Below are positions 45,806 to 56,826 of a stretch of DNA of 64,000 bases, piece by piece. The notes under the pieces are model-generated. The model saw nothing but the letters and a program-made list of their open reading frames with translations, did no database searches and was not told where the DNA came from. Positions within the stretch are counted from its first letter, which is position 1. Each line of letters starts with the position of its first letter. A program made the position numbers and the translations under genes. The stretch comes from Isoetes taiwanensis (taxonomy: Eukaryota; Streptophyta; Lycopodiopsida; Isoetales; Isoetaceae), in contig JAJEKV010000876.1 in NCBI GenBank assembly GCA_021234155.1, positions 1-64,000 on the forward strand, given 5' to 3'.

Positions 45806-47567
45806 CAAGTATTTTTTGATAAAAACCAATAGTAGATAAGATAGTAAATATAACAAACACAAATAAATAAGTATAAAACTGTATTCAGAGAAGGTCCTTA
45901 TCAAGAGGACTCGTTAACAAAATATTAAGATTTTTTCAAATTGATGCCCTTATTTTCAAGGGTCCTAATTTTTTTGCCTTTTATGGTGAAGGGAAATTTT
46001 TTTTGTTGCCCTTATATAAATAATGGCTCCTAAGAAAATCCCCTCAATTGGAAGGGTTGGAGGCCTATTTAAGGGTGGGCAACGTTGTAAAGTTGATCAC
46101 TGGATGGATCATCCTTACCTCTTGAGCAAAAGCATAGAACCAAAAGAACATAAAGATTTTTGTTATTGGACGAGGTATCTTCACAGCCTCGAGATGAAGA
46201 TCACGGTATGGTTTTGAAACTTTATGACAAATTTTTTTTTGGTGGTATTCCATATATCTTTATCTTGTTCCTTGCATTTTCCTAATATATGTTTCTTTGT
46301 TTTGCTTGGTGCATTAATTTAGTGCTTCTAACATCATCATATTTCTTTAAGAAAACACATTGCATGGGAAAGACTAATAATAATTTAAGATTTTTAAGAT
46401 AAGATTTCTATCCTGGGAATGGTATTAATGATGTAATCTGCTCACTTGCTATACTTCCGTTGGTTGTTGTTGTCGTTCCAAATCTTCTCGTATAAAACCT
46501 CAAGAGTCCAATAAATAGTTATACTAGGCGAAAACGTAAAGCTCGACACATCTTCAAATCCATAAAGAAATAAAAAAAAATAGTTAATGCACAACCTAAC
46601 ACAAATGACATAACTGACTTAATGCATTTGCACAGTTTAACAGAATAAATCTATAAGAGGATTTATGACAAATGTAGCTATGATTACACGATACATTCAT
46701 AGATTTTGCACAGTAAGCACTAGGTGAATATAGTTAAGTCCTAAGATTTAATGGGTAAACATAAATTATAACATGCGATTATGAATAAGCGAGTTCAAAG
46801 CAGATAATAGAGAAGCAGATGACTCATAATTGGAGTAATTTGAGAGCTTGGCTTATTAATGTAGGTTAGGATAACAAGCACAAAGAGTACTGGATAAGAT
46901 AAGATAAGATGAATTTTTTGGAACAGAACAATACACTGAAGATATATAAGCCAAAAAACAAGGTTACATGTGGACAAGATTGAACCTTGACAAATACTGT
47001 CAATTTCTTAAAAATACAAAGCTAATTGGAGTGTTATACAGGCTTGAGAGTAGGGCCTTGTATAGGTTTACATACATGTTAGTATTCTGGATTATTTGGA
47101 AGTAATCTATAAGAGGATTTATGACAATGTAGGCATGTTTACAAGCTACAACAGGAGTATGTAGGTTTATAAAATCAAACAGAGATATGCATTATTTTGA
47201 TAAGTGAACTGCTCACCTTTGCATCGTGAAACTAAGTATATAGGTTTTTTGTCATGTTGTCAAGATCGAAACCGTAAAGCAGAAACAACTTCCAGACAGA
47301 TGTCTTTTTTGAAAGTCCAAAGTCCAAAAGCTTTTATTCTTTCTCAATTTTAGTTGAAGCATTTTCTACAAATAACCATCTTCTGCATTTTCAGTTGGAG
47401 CACTTTCTGTCTGCATACTTTATAAGCTAAAATACCAAAGTAACTACATATGGCCCTATATTTTGGACAAAGAAAAAGCATGCTTCAAAGAGTGAATAAA
47501 ACATGAGTCATGTGGACTGCCACAGCTATAACGGATCATATAAACCTAAACCTAGACCAAAAGCTAT
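45806..47567. other. Noncoding, nothing recognised
   Basis: A ~30-bp word (ATCTATAAGAGGATTTATGAC) occurs at about 46648 and again at 47106 as a dispersed direct repeat; TAAGATAAGATAAGATG lies near 46895. No gene seen. Confidence 0.4.
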
Positions 47568-48733
47568 ATGCATTTCTGAAAAAATGCTTCTTGGCGTTGT
47601 TGCCTCCGTCTGCGGCTAGGGCGGCAAGGGGAGAGGACGCCGCCCTCCTCTTCCCCGATTCCGGCACTGCCTCAGTACTCCTTGCAGATCAGAGATTGAA
47701 CTGGATACTAGCGGGGTTTTGCCATCAGTTTCAGGTGGATCTTTCTTTTCTTTAAAGAATGTTCCGGAGTGCTTGCCTGACACTGCTTCAAGGCGGTCCT
47801 AATGTTTTTGCCTGATGCCACTAACGTGGCCCGATTTGCTAATGGATGAGCAAGATCATGTAAGTTTTCTGGAATTTACCATTTTCTTGTTTATCAAGAT
47901 CTGAAAAGGCATACAGCCTATAAGGTAGCAGATTTTAGCAGAAACATGAAGAGAGCAGTTCTCATGTAAATATATTCTGGGCAGTCTAATCTATGGTGGA
48001 TCTTCTGAATGCTGGCTTTTTCCCCTTTCCTCTTGCTCTTTCTTTCTAGTGGAAAGATCTAAGAATGTTGTTCAGGAAGGAGTCAGGGTAAATTCTTGAT
48101 TTCGATTTCACAGTTTAGGAACAGAATGCTTAATTTTTCTGAGATTGCCGAGCTAGGGAGATAACTGTGTCCAGGAAGACGCTTCCATATCGATTCAGAT
48201 ATCATGAACCAAAATTTAGGGAGGTTTTGGTGCTGGGCTGTGTGTCTAGCTTTACAGGTAGGCTGACTGGCACATCCCGACAATGCAGCATCTCCTTTAA
48301 TTTCGCATTCTGTAGAAAAATTGCTGAATCAGATCATAGTTTGAAAGGTTGGGCTTCCGAGCGCAAGGGAGAATTGGTCGATTACTCTTCACTCTTTTCT
48401 CTTCATTTTCAGTTTTGCAAGAGGTTTTTGGAGCATTCACTAACTTATCCATAGTTTCTGGAAAGCTTATGCTAAGCTCCTGTAGTATTTTATCTAAACA
48501 GGAAGATTGGTTTTAATCATGTAGTACTGGTTAGGTAGAAGAAGATGTTGAGAAAGGCAGATTAGTACAGAAATTATGGATATGAAATCTGATCTACATG
48601 AGATCTTTGTGCTTAAATTCTTTCTGGTCTATGTGAGACCTATGATGTAATTCTTCCTATCTTTTAATAAAAATTTTCTTACCTTCAAAAAAAAAAAAAA
48701 TAAAAAAAAAATAAAAAAATAAAATGCATTTCT
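47568..48733 (+). mobile_element. Poly(A) retroposon with 10-bp target duplication
   Basis: ATGCATTTCT occurs at 47568-47577 and at 48724-48733. Between them is about 1.15 kb that starts GC-rich (GCCTCCGTCTGCGGCTAGGG) and ends TCTTTTAATAAAAATTTTCTTACCTTC followed by an A-rich tail (48687-48723) containing AATAAA-like signals. This fits insertion by LINE machinery of an RNA copy, either a 5'-truncated or internally deleted L1 element or a processed transcript. Encoded frames are short and unrecognised. Confidence 0.65.
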
Positions 48734-50477
48734 CATGCGCTGAGGTAGAATCTTAAAGAACGTCGAGCCATTCCCTTAATTTTACATGCAGATTTATACC
48801 AAAGTTGAATAGCTGCATGCACTATAGCATATTCAATAGAGCATGTATGTTGATGATTAATTTAGATTTTTTGCGTGGGAGGTGGGAGATGATAAATAAG
48901 CTGAATAATCTCACTAGATCAACTTACACTAGATGTGACTTGATGAACTAATTGATTTAAGTTTGAAATCTTGTCTGCCTCTTCCAAGAGCTTGAAGGTG
49001 TCTTCTGCAATTCATTTAATTGGTAAAAAATGAAGCTCACGTCGATTATTATTGTAAACATACTCACTAGAACGAGCAGCCATCATTTGCTCAGCATAAA
49101 TTAAGCATCTTCATCATCCAACTTCGCCTCTGCTATGAAAACCACCAAGTAATATGCAACATTGTCTCCCTGTGGTGGAATCAAAGAATCCGCATGGTGA
49201 ACTCCCTGCTCAGGCCAGCTATTTCCTCTCTACGTACAGGAAATTCATCCATGAAATAGCTTCTCAAACGTGGGGAAAAAATGTCCATAAGAATGGGTGC
49301 AAGTTGAAATCCATTGATGTTCTCCAACAAACTTTCTAGAGCAAATATGAAAGGATAGGGTTGCAACGTGGTTTCATTGCCTGCAATTAATAAATGATAA
49401 AATCAAACACTTGAATCAAACAAGTGGAGATTAAGTTAATCTTGATGAAAATAAAAGTCACAAAACATACCTATATATAAGATTGTGACCTCCATGACAA
49501 GAAACTTTCGCTTATCATTACCTTCTCCAACTATGTACCCATCTATGTGAGTCTGTAAAAGAATATTTCTCGGGTACCAAATGTGGCTATGGTAATAACT
49601 ATGGACAGCTATTTCTGATGCAACTATGAACAGCAAGAAATGAATAACAAATACATTTAGGCAATAGCTAAGCTTCCCCCAGTTCACTCATTTTATTCTA
49701 TGGTCTATGTAGCACGTAATATCTCTAACTCTTGATAGCTAAGAACATTTTCTTCTTTGTACAAATATATAGACAAATAACATTTTAATGACAGCTAGTG
49801 TCACATGCTTTCATTGAATGCCTAAAAACTATTGCTTGTTTGTCTTGCCAATGCATAAAATTTGGATAATATAATTTGCACACTTGATCAATAACTATTT
49901 GTGAATTGATTTTTGCAGCTAAAAAATGATCCAATTTGTAGATTTACTCATCTAGTTGTAAATTCAGATAATTGATAATTCAAGTAATGATTTTTTTTCA
50001 GGAATTAAACATTTTCTTGTAATAGAGATTTCCTATAATCTTATAGGCCAGTACTCCTGCAAGTTTATCCTGCAACCTGCTAATCCTGCTAGAATCAAAC
50101 ATGTAAAACTATTCCAGAAAGGTACTGATCGATTCTTATTTATATTTGCTTCTCATTTTCTGATACAGGCTACATGATATCATGATGATCTGGTTCAAAG
50201 GATGAAAGGCAGAGTGACAAAAGCTAGTCATGCCAACAGTATCAATCCCTCGACGCCGCTGCTACACCAATCCGTCGATGTTGTTCAACCCTTATTAAAA
50301 GGAGCCTTCGTCAATGCTACGTAAACTAATTTAATTAACTTTATGTCCCTAATTTAATAATGGTTGAAACTCCATACATAATTAAGAGGATTGTTCCCTC
50401 CCAGAATACGTGGAGATAGGGAGGGCGAATCATATTTTTCTTCTAGTCCATGGCCCAACACCATTTCCATGAGATGG
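48734..50477. other. Noncoding, nothing recognised
   Basis: AT-rich; no convincing gene or repeat. Frames at 49154-49687 have no recognised content. Confidence 0.4.
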
Positions 50478-52371
50478 TGTGATGCTCTCCACCAGATATA
50501 GGATGCCCCGTCATATATCTCGTGGGAAATCCCCCACCAGCCCTTCGGCTGCATGGGCCCTCCGTCGATCCCGCACCTAAGGTAACTGCGGTGGGGGAAG
50601 CTGACAACGAAGGTGTCTTGCGTGCCTTTCCTTATGGGCTCCTATAACAGTGGAAGCATAACATAATGTTAGCACTAGCAATAACAATACATCCAACTAC
50701 CTCGAAGGGTAGCACATTCGTACAACCATAGATACATCAAAGATAATAACATATTATCAAACATATAAGTTCCTATCCCGACTTAGACACGTAAGGGAAT
50801 TTGACTGACGGCTGGGCCTCAAGATAGAGCAGATCGAGATATAACAATGGCGGGGCTGGCTATAGACAATGGCTAGGGTTGACCACTCCATCCGCCCCTC
50901 CTCTGCATACTTTGCAGACGGGCAAAATCAGGCTCTGGCATAACTATAACCTGCCGGATACGTAGTCTCATGGTATCACCCATCGGGACTACATCTCCCC
51001 GGTCCAATGAGGTAGGAAGGGTTACATCTTCCCTTCCCTAGGTCTAGTGGCTCCATGGACGGCTAGAGAATCATGGCGACACACGATTCGTACCTGATTG
51101 AACTTCCCAAAACAAGAGCCAGAGTTAGGGCGACACCATTGACCCAGGAAGTGTCGGACCTACACCCGACCCACACGACGTGATCGATTATAGGCCTAGC
51201 CCTCTATGGGTCTTCAGTAGCTGCACTCAGCAGGGACCTCCCTCCGCTTTGCCACTAGCCTCATCGTATAGTGCCAAGTCCCTCTATAGCCCCCATAGCT
51301 AGGTGGGTTCCTATGCACAAGGAACTAAAGGGTCTAAACTAGGAGCATCATCTAAATAATGGCTTCTATGTCTCTATCCCCCTTTCCAGAGAATAACATC
51401 TAATCCTAATCACATGTATCTAACTTACAATTAGGGTTCAAGATCTAGACTGAGGGTTCTAGAATGGCTCTACTAGAGATATGAAATGCTAACTCATCTG
51501 GAATGCTAACTTCCAGATGATTTACAAAGGACTCTAACCCAAATACCTACTCCTGAGGAACTCCTTCTTGCTCCCGGTGTCTCCATGGTCTTCAAGGGGT
51601 TCGAAGTAGCTCCCACTCCTACCGATGCGCGCATGCTCCGGGGGCTGCTGTGCTATGCTATGCCACAGCAGATGGTTCACAAAACAGAGTTTCGAGCACG
51701 AACAAGGTTCCAAGACTGTTGGACACAGAAAAATGGCCTAGGGTTAGGGTTCTATGTCATTGTCACGTGGCTCCAATGGGGTGCTTCCATGTGGCGGGGC
51801 CCCAATAGGGCGAGGCCGTGTGGAAATGGCCCTATGCCTAAGGTTGTCTAAGTTATAAGAAAAACTTAGCCATGCTCCCTTTTCCACCTACTATAGTGTA
51901 CAAAGCTACTAAAGTAGACTTGTACAGTGACGTGGCCCAAAAATATACGTATTTATAGCATAAATTTCAAAGGAACATCACATTCTCCCCCCCGGGGATA
52001 ATGTTGTCCTCAAAGATACGCTTAAGATGACGAACCTGCAAAGTCACAACATGACAATAGGAACTTAACTTCATTGAAAAGATTAACTTTTCGTTAATTA
52101 CTTATTGCGTAATTATAAGGCTATACTTATACAAATTTATATAGCCATAACAAGTATTATTATAAAAGTTTGCACACATAACATTACCACAACAAATTTA
52201 GGAGTTCATAGTTAAGTCTAAAATCTATGACTCATGTCTTGTCATAACATGCTCCCTCCTGCATTCTCCACTTCATTGGCCTGCACAAGTAGCACATTAC
52301 ATTAGTTTCGTTAATAAGTTTGTGGTTTTAGGGGACCACCCCCCTAATTACCTCCTTGAGCCGAACTATTA
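50478..52371 (-). mobile_element. Element A2: 3' end of an A-family gypsy element, minus strand
   Basis: Minus-strand LTR at 51982-50478 (about 1505 bp), starting TGTGATG and ending CATCACA, is homologous to the A1 LTRs (shared ATAGGAGCCCATA, TAGTAGGTGG-type and GGAGAGC-CA end). The polypurine tract TTCTCCCCCCCGGGG (plus strand, 51983-51997) abuts it. 51998-52371 matches the noncoding region before the A1 3' LTR (GGTGGTCCCCTAAAACCACAAA). The element stops at 52371, where a family-B LTR begins, so B inserted into A2 and the rest of A2 lies outside the window or is lost. Confidence 0.85.
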
Positions 52372-53295
52372 TGTTACAGGTGCTTCCAGGGGTGGCCGTT
52401 TTTACGGACTCCTGACGGATATCCATGAGCACGGGGGTACCGTCGATAGCATGCCAAGGGCATAGTGGCTATGCGGCGGACCATAAGCTCGTAATCGGGC
52501 TATGGGGACGTTCAGGGGTTAGCAAAGTTGGCCCTAGGGGCACAACATTTAATGTTAGCAATAAAACATTAGCTATGGTTCCTTGTAACATTAATATAAA
52601 TGTTAAAGGAAGCCACGTGGCACGATACTATTGGTTTGGAGTGAACCAATAAGGAATTAGCTTGGAAAGCTTCGAATGCTTTCTGATACAAGGTTGATCC
52701 AACTACAGCAGGCCGGATTTCTCTCTTGGATTGCATGCCAGGGCATGATTGACACCTGGGGATGTCTAAACTGATAGATCATGCATGTTAGAGCCCAAAT
52801 CGGTCCTATTTAAAGCCAGAGAGGGTGCTTTTGATACACCCACGAATTGATAAAGGCTTGAAATTTGCTGTTTTGCTGCTGTTACAGACCAGCCAAGTAG
52901 TCTCTGGTATTCTCCAGCCAAATCCGACCTGTTTGAGCACGGTTTTGGTCCCTGAAGCACCCTGGGGGTGGCTGGATATTAGGGAAGCAATCCGGGCTGA
53001 ATGCTTGCACATTCTTACAAGAGATTCACTTGTAATTGGAGTGCAACGGTGTGGGTTACATTGGCTGCAGTATTGCTTGCAAGAGTGTGCTTGCATCAAG
53101 GAATTATCTCAGGGAGATAATTCACTGATCCTTGTGTGTAAAGGATCATTCGATTCTTTTGGAAAGGATCAAGAGGAAGCCAGGCTTCCTGATTAGTCTC
53201 TGGAAGGCTAATCCCATCGATCGTGGGGAACTCTGGGAGTTCGTGGAGTGGGCGGTAGATCGGTGGCCTTTCCCCGTTGTCTGGGAAGCTGCAGC
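52372..53295 (+). repeat. Family-B LTR (first 924 of 938 bp)
   Basis: Starts TGTTACAGGTGC. It has a G-box GCCACGTGGC at 52612-52621 and TATTTAAA at 52807-52814 as likely promoter. A small inverted repeat GCATAGTGGCTATGC lies at about 52460-52475. Confidence 0.9.
52612..52814 (+). promoter_or_regulatory. Putative family-B LTR promoter: G-box and TATA-like box
   Basis: GCCACGTGGC (52612-52621) lies about 190 bp upstream of TATTTAAA (52807-52814); the same pair is in the other B LTRs (for example TATTTAAA at 59583-59590). Role inferred. Confidence 0.5.
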
Positions 53296-53947
53296 GATAT
53301 ATAGCCATCATACCGGTATCAAGATGACACCTTTTGTGGCTATGATGGGTAGGAACCCGAGAACTTATGCTGGGATGCACAAGTATCTCAAAGCGGAAGC
53401 AGCTGTGAATATGCTGCAGGATATGGATGCAATACTGCGTCAATGCAAGCTGAATTTGCAGAGGGCTCAGGATCGATATAAGTCTACTGCTAATAAGCAT
53501 AGACGGGATGTCTCCTATAAAGAAGGAGACTATGTCTTTTTGAGAGTGGTCTATCCTTCGTCACTAAGGGTGAATACTTTACGACCTTTAGTGAAAGGAC
53601 GGGTGCCTAAGCTTACCCCGCGATATGCCGGACCCTTTAAAATTCTGAAAAGAATAGGTCCAATGGCATATGAGTTGAGCTTACCACAGGACTTAGGGAT
53701 CCATCCTGTGTTTCATGTAAGTCAACTGAAGCGTGCTATACTAGATACGGATAACGTGGTTAGTCCTGAGAGTATACCGCTTGTCTTAAACTCCTCTGTA
53801 ACGCCAGAACGTCTTTTGGATAAAAGAGTTCGGCAGCTGCGCAACAGAGATGTTGTAGAACATTTGGTCTTGTGGCGAGGCCAGACTCCCGAGGACGCCA
53901 CATGGGAGTCGGATGAGTTCGTGCAGCGGTTTCCTCACCTGAACTAA
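53132..53947 (+). CDS. LTR-integrase chimeric ORF, 271 codons (plus-strand copy)
   Basis: Residues 1-55 (MCVKDHSILLERIKRKPGFL...) are encoded by the 3' part of the family-B LTR; from about residue 57 ([20 protein letters not shown]) it is the end of the integrase core. It is followed by the integrase C-terminal GPY/F-type module (YAGPFKILKRIGPMAYEL, VFHVSQLKR, about 166-205) and a chromodomain-like end (VEHLVLWRGQTPEDATWESD, about 239-258). The catalytic Asp-Asp-Glu residues are absent, so it cannot integrate DNA, but DNA- and chromatin-binding parts remain. A second copy with one residue change near position 61 (Thr to Met) lies inverted at 56116-55301. Expression would start within the LTR; whether it is translated is unknown. 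Confidence 0.7.
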   Translation: MCVKDHSILLERIKRKPGFLISLWKANPIDRGELWEFVEWAVDRWPFPVVWEAAAIYSHHTGIKMTPFVAMMGRNPRTYAGMHKYLKAEAAVNMLQDMDAILRQCKLNLQRAQDRYKSTANKHRRDVSYKEGDYVFLRVVYPSSLRVNTLRPLVKGRVPKLTPRYAGPFKILKRIGPMAYELSLPQDLGIHPVFHVSQLKRAILDTDNVVSPESIPLVLNSSVTPERLLDKRVRQLRNRDVVEHLVLWRGQTPEDATWESDEFVQRFPHLN

Positions 53948-53973
53948 TTAAAATACCTTGAGGACAAGGTCTT

Positions 53974-53988
53974 AGAGGAGGGAGGAAT
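53974..53988 (+). other. Polypurine tract, family B
   Basis: AGAGGAGGGAGGAAT directly precedes the LTR start at 53989. Confidence 0.8.
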
Positions 53989-54248
53989 TGTTACAGGTGC
54001 TTCCAGGGGTGGCCGTTTTTACGGACTCCTGACGGATATCCATGAGCACGGGGGTACCGTCGATAGCATGCCAAGGGCATAGTGGCTATGCGGCGGACCA
54101 TAAGCTCGTAATCGGGCTATGGGGACGTTCAGGGGTTAGCAAAGTTGGCCCTAGGGGCACAACATTTAATGTTAGCAATAAAACATTAGCTATGGTTCCT
54201 TGTAACATTAATATAAATGTTAAAGGAAGCCACGTGGCACGATACTAT
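53989..54248 (+). repeat. Truncated family-B LTR (first 260 bp)
   Basis: Identical in layout to 52372-52631, ending after CACGATACTAT, where inverted gag sequence (GCCCCATACC) begins. Confidence 0.9.
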
Positions 54249-54321
54249 GCCCCATACCTGCTGGAACATTCTCAGAAACATTCTCAGGTCCCTGATCTGC
54301 CATTATGTCTGATACCAAAAT

Positions 54322-55259
54322 TGTCACGCAGCAATGCTGCAGCTTCCCAGACAACGGGGAAAGGCCACCGATCTACCGCCCACTCCACGAACTCCCAGAG
54401 TTCCCCACGATCGATGGGATTAGCCTTCCAGAGACTAATCAGGAAGCCTGGCTTCCTCTAGATTCCTTCCAAAGAATCGAATGATCCTTTACACACAAGG
54501 ATCAGTGAATTATCTCCCTGAGATAATTCCTTTGATGCAAGCTCACTCTTGCAAGCAATACTGCAGCCAATGTAACCCACACCGTTGCACTCCAATTACA
54601 AGTGAATCTCTTGTAAGAATGTGCAAGCATTCAGCCCGGATTGCTTCCCTAATATCCAGCCACCCCCAGGGTGCTTCAGGGACCAAAACCGTGCTCAAAC
54701 AGGTTGGATTTGGCTGGAGAATACCAAGGACTCCTTGGCTGGACTGTAACAGAAACAAAACAGCAATATTCAAGCCTTTAACAATTCGTGGGTCTATCAA
54801 AAGCACCCTCTTTGGCTTTAAATAGGACCGATTTGGGCTCTAACATGCATGATCTATCAGTTTAGACATCCCCAGGTGTCAATCATGCCCTGGCATGCAA
54901 TCCAAGAGAGAAATCCGGCCTGCTGTAGTTGGATCAACCTTGTATCAGAAAGCATTCGAAGCTTTCCAAGCTAATTCCTTATTGGTTCACTCCAAACCAA
55001 TAGTATCGTGCCACGTGGCTTCCTTTAACATTTATATTAATGTTACAAGGAACCATAGCTAATGTTTTATTGCTAACATTAAATGTTGTGCCCCTAGGGC
55101 CAACTTTGCTAACCCCTGAACGTCCCCATAGCCCGATTACGAGCTTATGGTCCGCCGCATAGCCACTATGCCCCCGGCATGCTATCGACGGTACCCCCGT
55201 GCTCATGGATATCCGTCAGGAGTCCGTAAAAACGGCCACCCCTGGAAGCACCTGTAACA
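54322..55259 (-). repeat. Full-length family-B LTR (938 bp), minus strand
   Basis: From TGTTACAGG (complement ending at 55259) to GCGTGACA (complement starting at 54322). It is flanked by the polypurine tract upstream and the primer site downstream, which fixes both ends. Confidence 0.9.
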
Positions 55260-55300
55260 ATTCCTCCCTCCTCTAAGACCTTGTCCTCAAGGTATTTTAA

Positions 55301-56116
55301 TTAGTTCAGGTGAGGAAACCGCTGCACGAACTCATCCGACTCCCATGTGGCGTCCTCGGGAGTCTGGCCTCGCCACAAGACCAAATGTTCTACAACATCT
55401 CTGTTGCGCAGCTGCCGAACTCTTTTATCCAAAAGACGTTCTGGCGTTACAGAGGAGTTTAAGACAAGCGGTATACTCTCAGGACTAACCACGTTATCCG
55501 TATCTAGTATAGCACGCTTCAGTTGACTTACATGAAACACAGGATGGATCCCTAAGTCCTGTGGTAAGCTCAACTCATATGCCATTGGACCTATTCTTTT
55601 CAGAATTTTAAAGGGTCCGGCATATCGCGGGGTAAGCTTAGGCACCCGTCCTTTCACTAAAGGTCGTAAAGTATTCACCCTTAGTGACGAAGGATAGACC
55701 ACTCTCAAAAAGACATAGTCTCCTTCTTTATAGGAGACATCTCGTCTATGCTTATTAGCAGTAGACTTATATCGATCCTGAGCCCTCTGCAAATTCAGCT
55801 TGCATTGACGCAGTATTGCATCCATATCCTGCAGCATATTCACAGCTGCTTCCGCTTTGAGATACTTGTGCATCCCAGCATAAGTTCTCGGGTTCCTACC
55901 CATCATAGCCACAAAAGGTGTCATCTTGATACCCATATGATGGCTATATATCGCTGCAGCTTCCCAGACAACGGGGAAAGGCCACCGATCTACCGCCCAC
56001 TCCACGAACTCCCAGAGTTCCCCACGATCGATGGGATTAGCCTTCCAGAGACTAATCAAGAAGCCTGGCTTCCTCTTGATCCTTTCCAAAAGAATCGAAT
56101 GATCCTTTACACACAA
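55301..56116 (-). CDS. LTR-integrase chimeric ORF, 271 codons (minus-strand copy)
   Basis: Same length and junction as the frame at 53132-53947, differing at one codon near the junction (SHHMGIKM versus SHHTGIKM). It keeps the GPY/F-type module and chromodomain-like end and lacks catalytic residues. The identical junction shows that one deletion event was copied, rather than two independent deletions. Confidence 0.7.
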   Translation of the reverse strand: MCVKDHSILLERIKRKPGFLISLWKANPIDRGELWEFVEWAVDRWPFPVVWEAAAIYSHHMGIKMTPFVAMMGRNPRTYAGMHKYLKAEAAVNMLQDMDAILRQCKLNLQRAQDRYKSTANKHRRDVSYKEGDYVFLRVVYPSSLRVNTLRPLVKGRVPKLTPRYAGPFKILKRIGPMAYELSLPQDLGIHPVFHVSQLKRAILDTDNVVSPESIPLVLNSSVTPERLLDKRVRQLRNRDVVEHLVLWRGQTPEDATWESDEFVQRFPHLN

Positions 56117-56826
56117 GGATCAGTGAATTATCTCCCTGAGATAATTCCTTGATGCAAGCACACTCTTGCAAGCAATACTGCAGCCAATGTAACCCACTCC
56201 GTTCCACTCCAATTACAAGTGAATCTCTTGTAAGAATGTGCAAGCATTCAGCCCGGATTGCTTCCCTAATATCCAGCCACCCCCAGGGTGCTTCAGGGAC
56301 CAAAACCGTGCTCAAACAGGTCGGATTTGGCTGGAGAATACCAAAGACTACTTGGCTGATCTGTAACAGCAACAAAACAGCAAATTCCAAGCCTTAATCA
56401 ATTCGTGGGTCTATCAAAAGCACCCTCTTTGGCTTTAAATAGGACCGATTTGGGCTCTAACATGCATGATCTATCAGTTTAGATCATCCCCAGGTGTCAA
56501 TCATGCCTTGGCATGCAATCCAAGAGAGAAATCCGGCCCGCTGTAGATGGATCAGCCATGTATCAGAAAGCATTCGTAGCTTTCCAAGCTAATTCCCCAT
56601 TGGTTCACCCAAACCAATAGTATCGTGCCACGTGGCTTCCTTTAACATTTATATTAATGTTACAAGGAATCATAGCTAATGTTTTATTGCTAACATTAAT
56701 TGTTGTGCCCCTAGGACCAACTTTGCTAACCCCTGAACGCCCCCATAGCCCGATTACGAGCTTATGGTCCGCCGCATAGCCACTATGCCCCCGGCATGCT
56801 ATCGACGGTACCCCCGTGCTCATGGA
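55953..56826 (-). repeat. Internal family-B LTR segment (positions 51-924), minus strand
   Basis: Its 5' side is joined via a 32-bp LTR-derived duplicate to integrase sequence; its 3' side is joined to integrase through GATAT. Confidence 0.85.

Larger units (their letters stand above)
52372..54248 (+). mobile_element. Family-B deletion derivative: LTR, truncated integrase, PPT, partial LTR
   Basis: LTR 52372-53295 lacks only its last 14 bases. It joins through a 5-base filler (GATAT) directly to integrase sequence from about 53301. Gag, protease, RT, RNase H and most of the integrase core are deleted. The polypurine tract (53974-53988) is followed by an LTR copy that keeps only its first 260 bp (53989-54248), where it meets inverted gag sequence. 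The left flank is the A2 element. Confidence 0.85.

Noticed and set aside
52425-52652. 75-codon frame (also at 55206-54979, 56841-56605, 59201-59419) as a conserved small gene
   Set aside because: It lies in the 5' part of the family-B LTR and recurs only because the LTR does.
53096-53500. 134-codon minus-strand frame recurring at 55748-56152
   Set aside because: Antisense to the LTR-integrase fusion; recurrence follows from duplication of the sense sequence.
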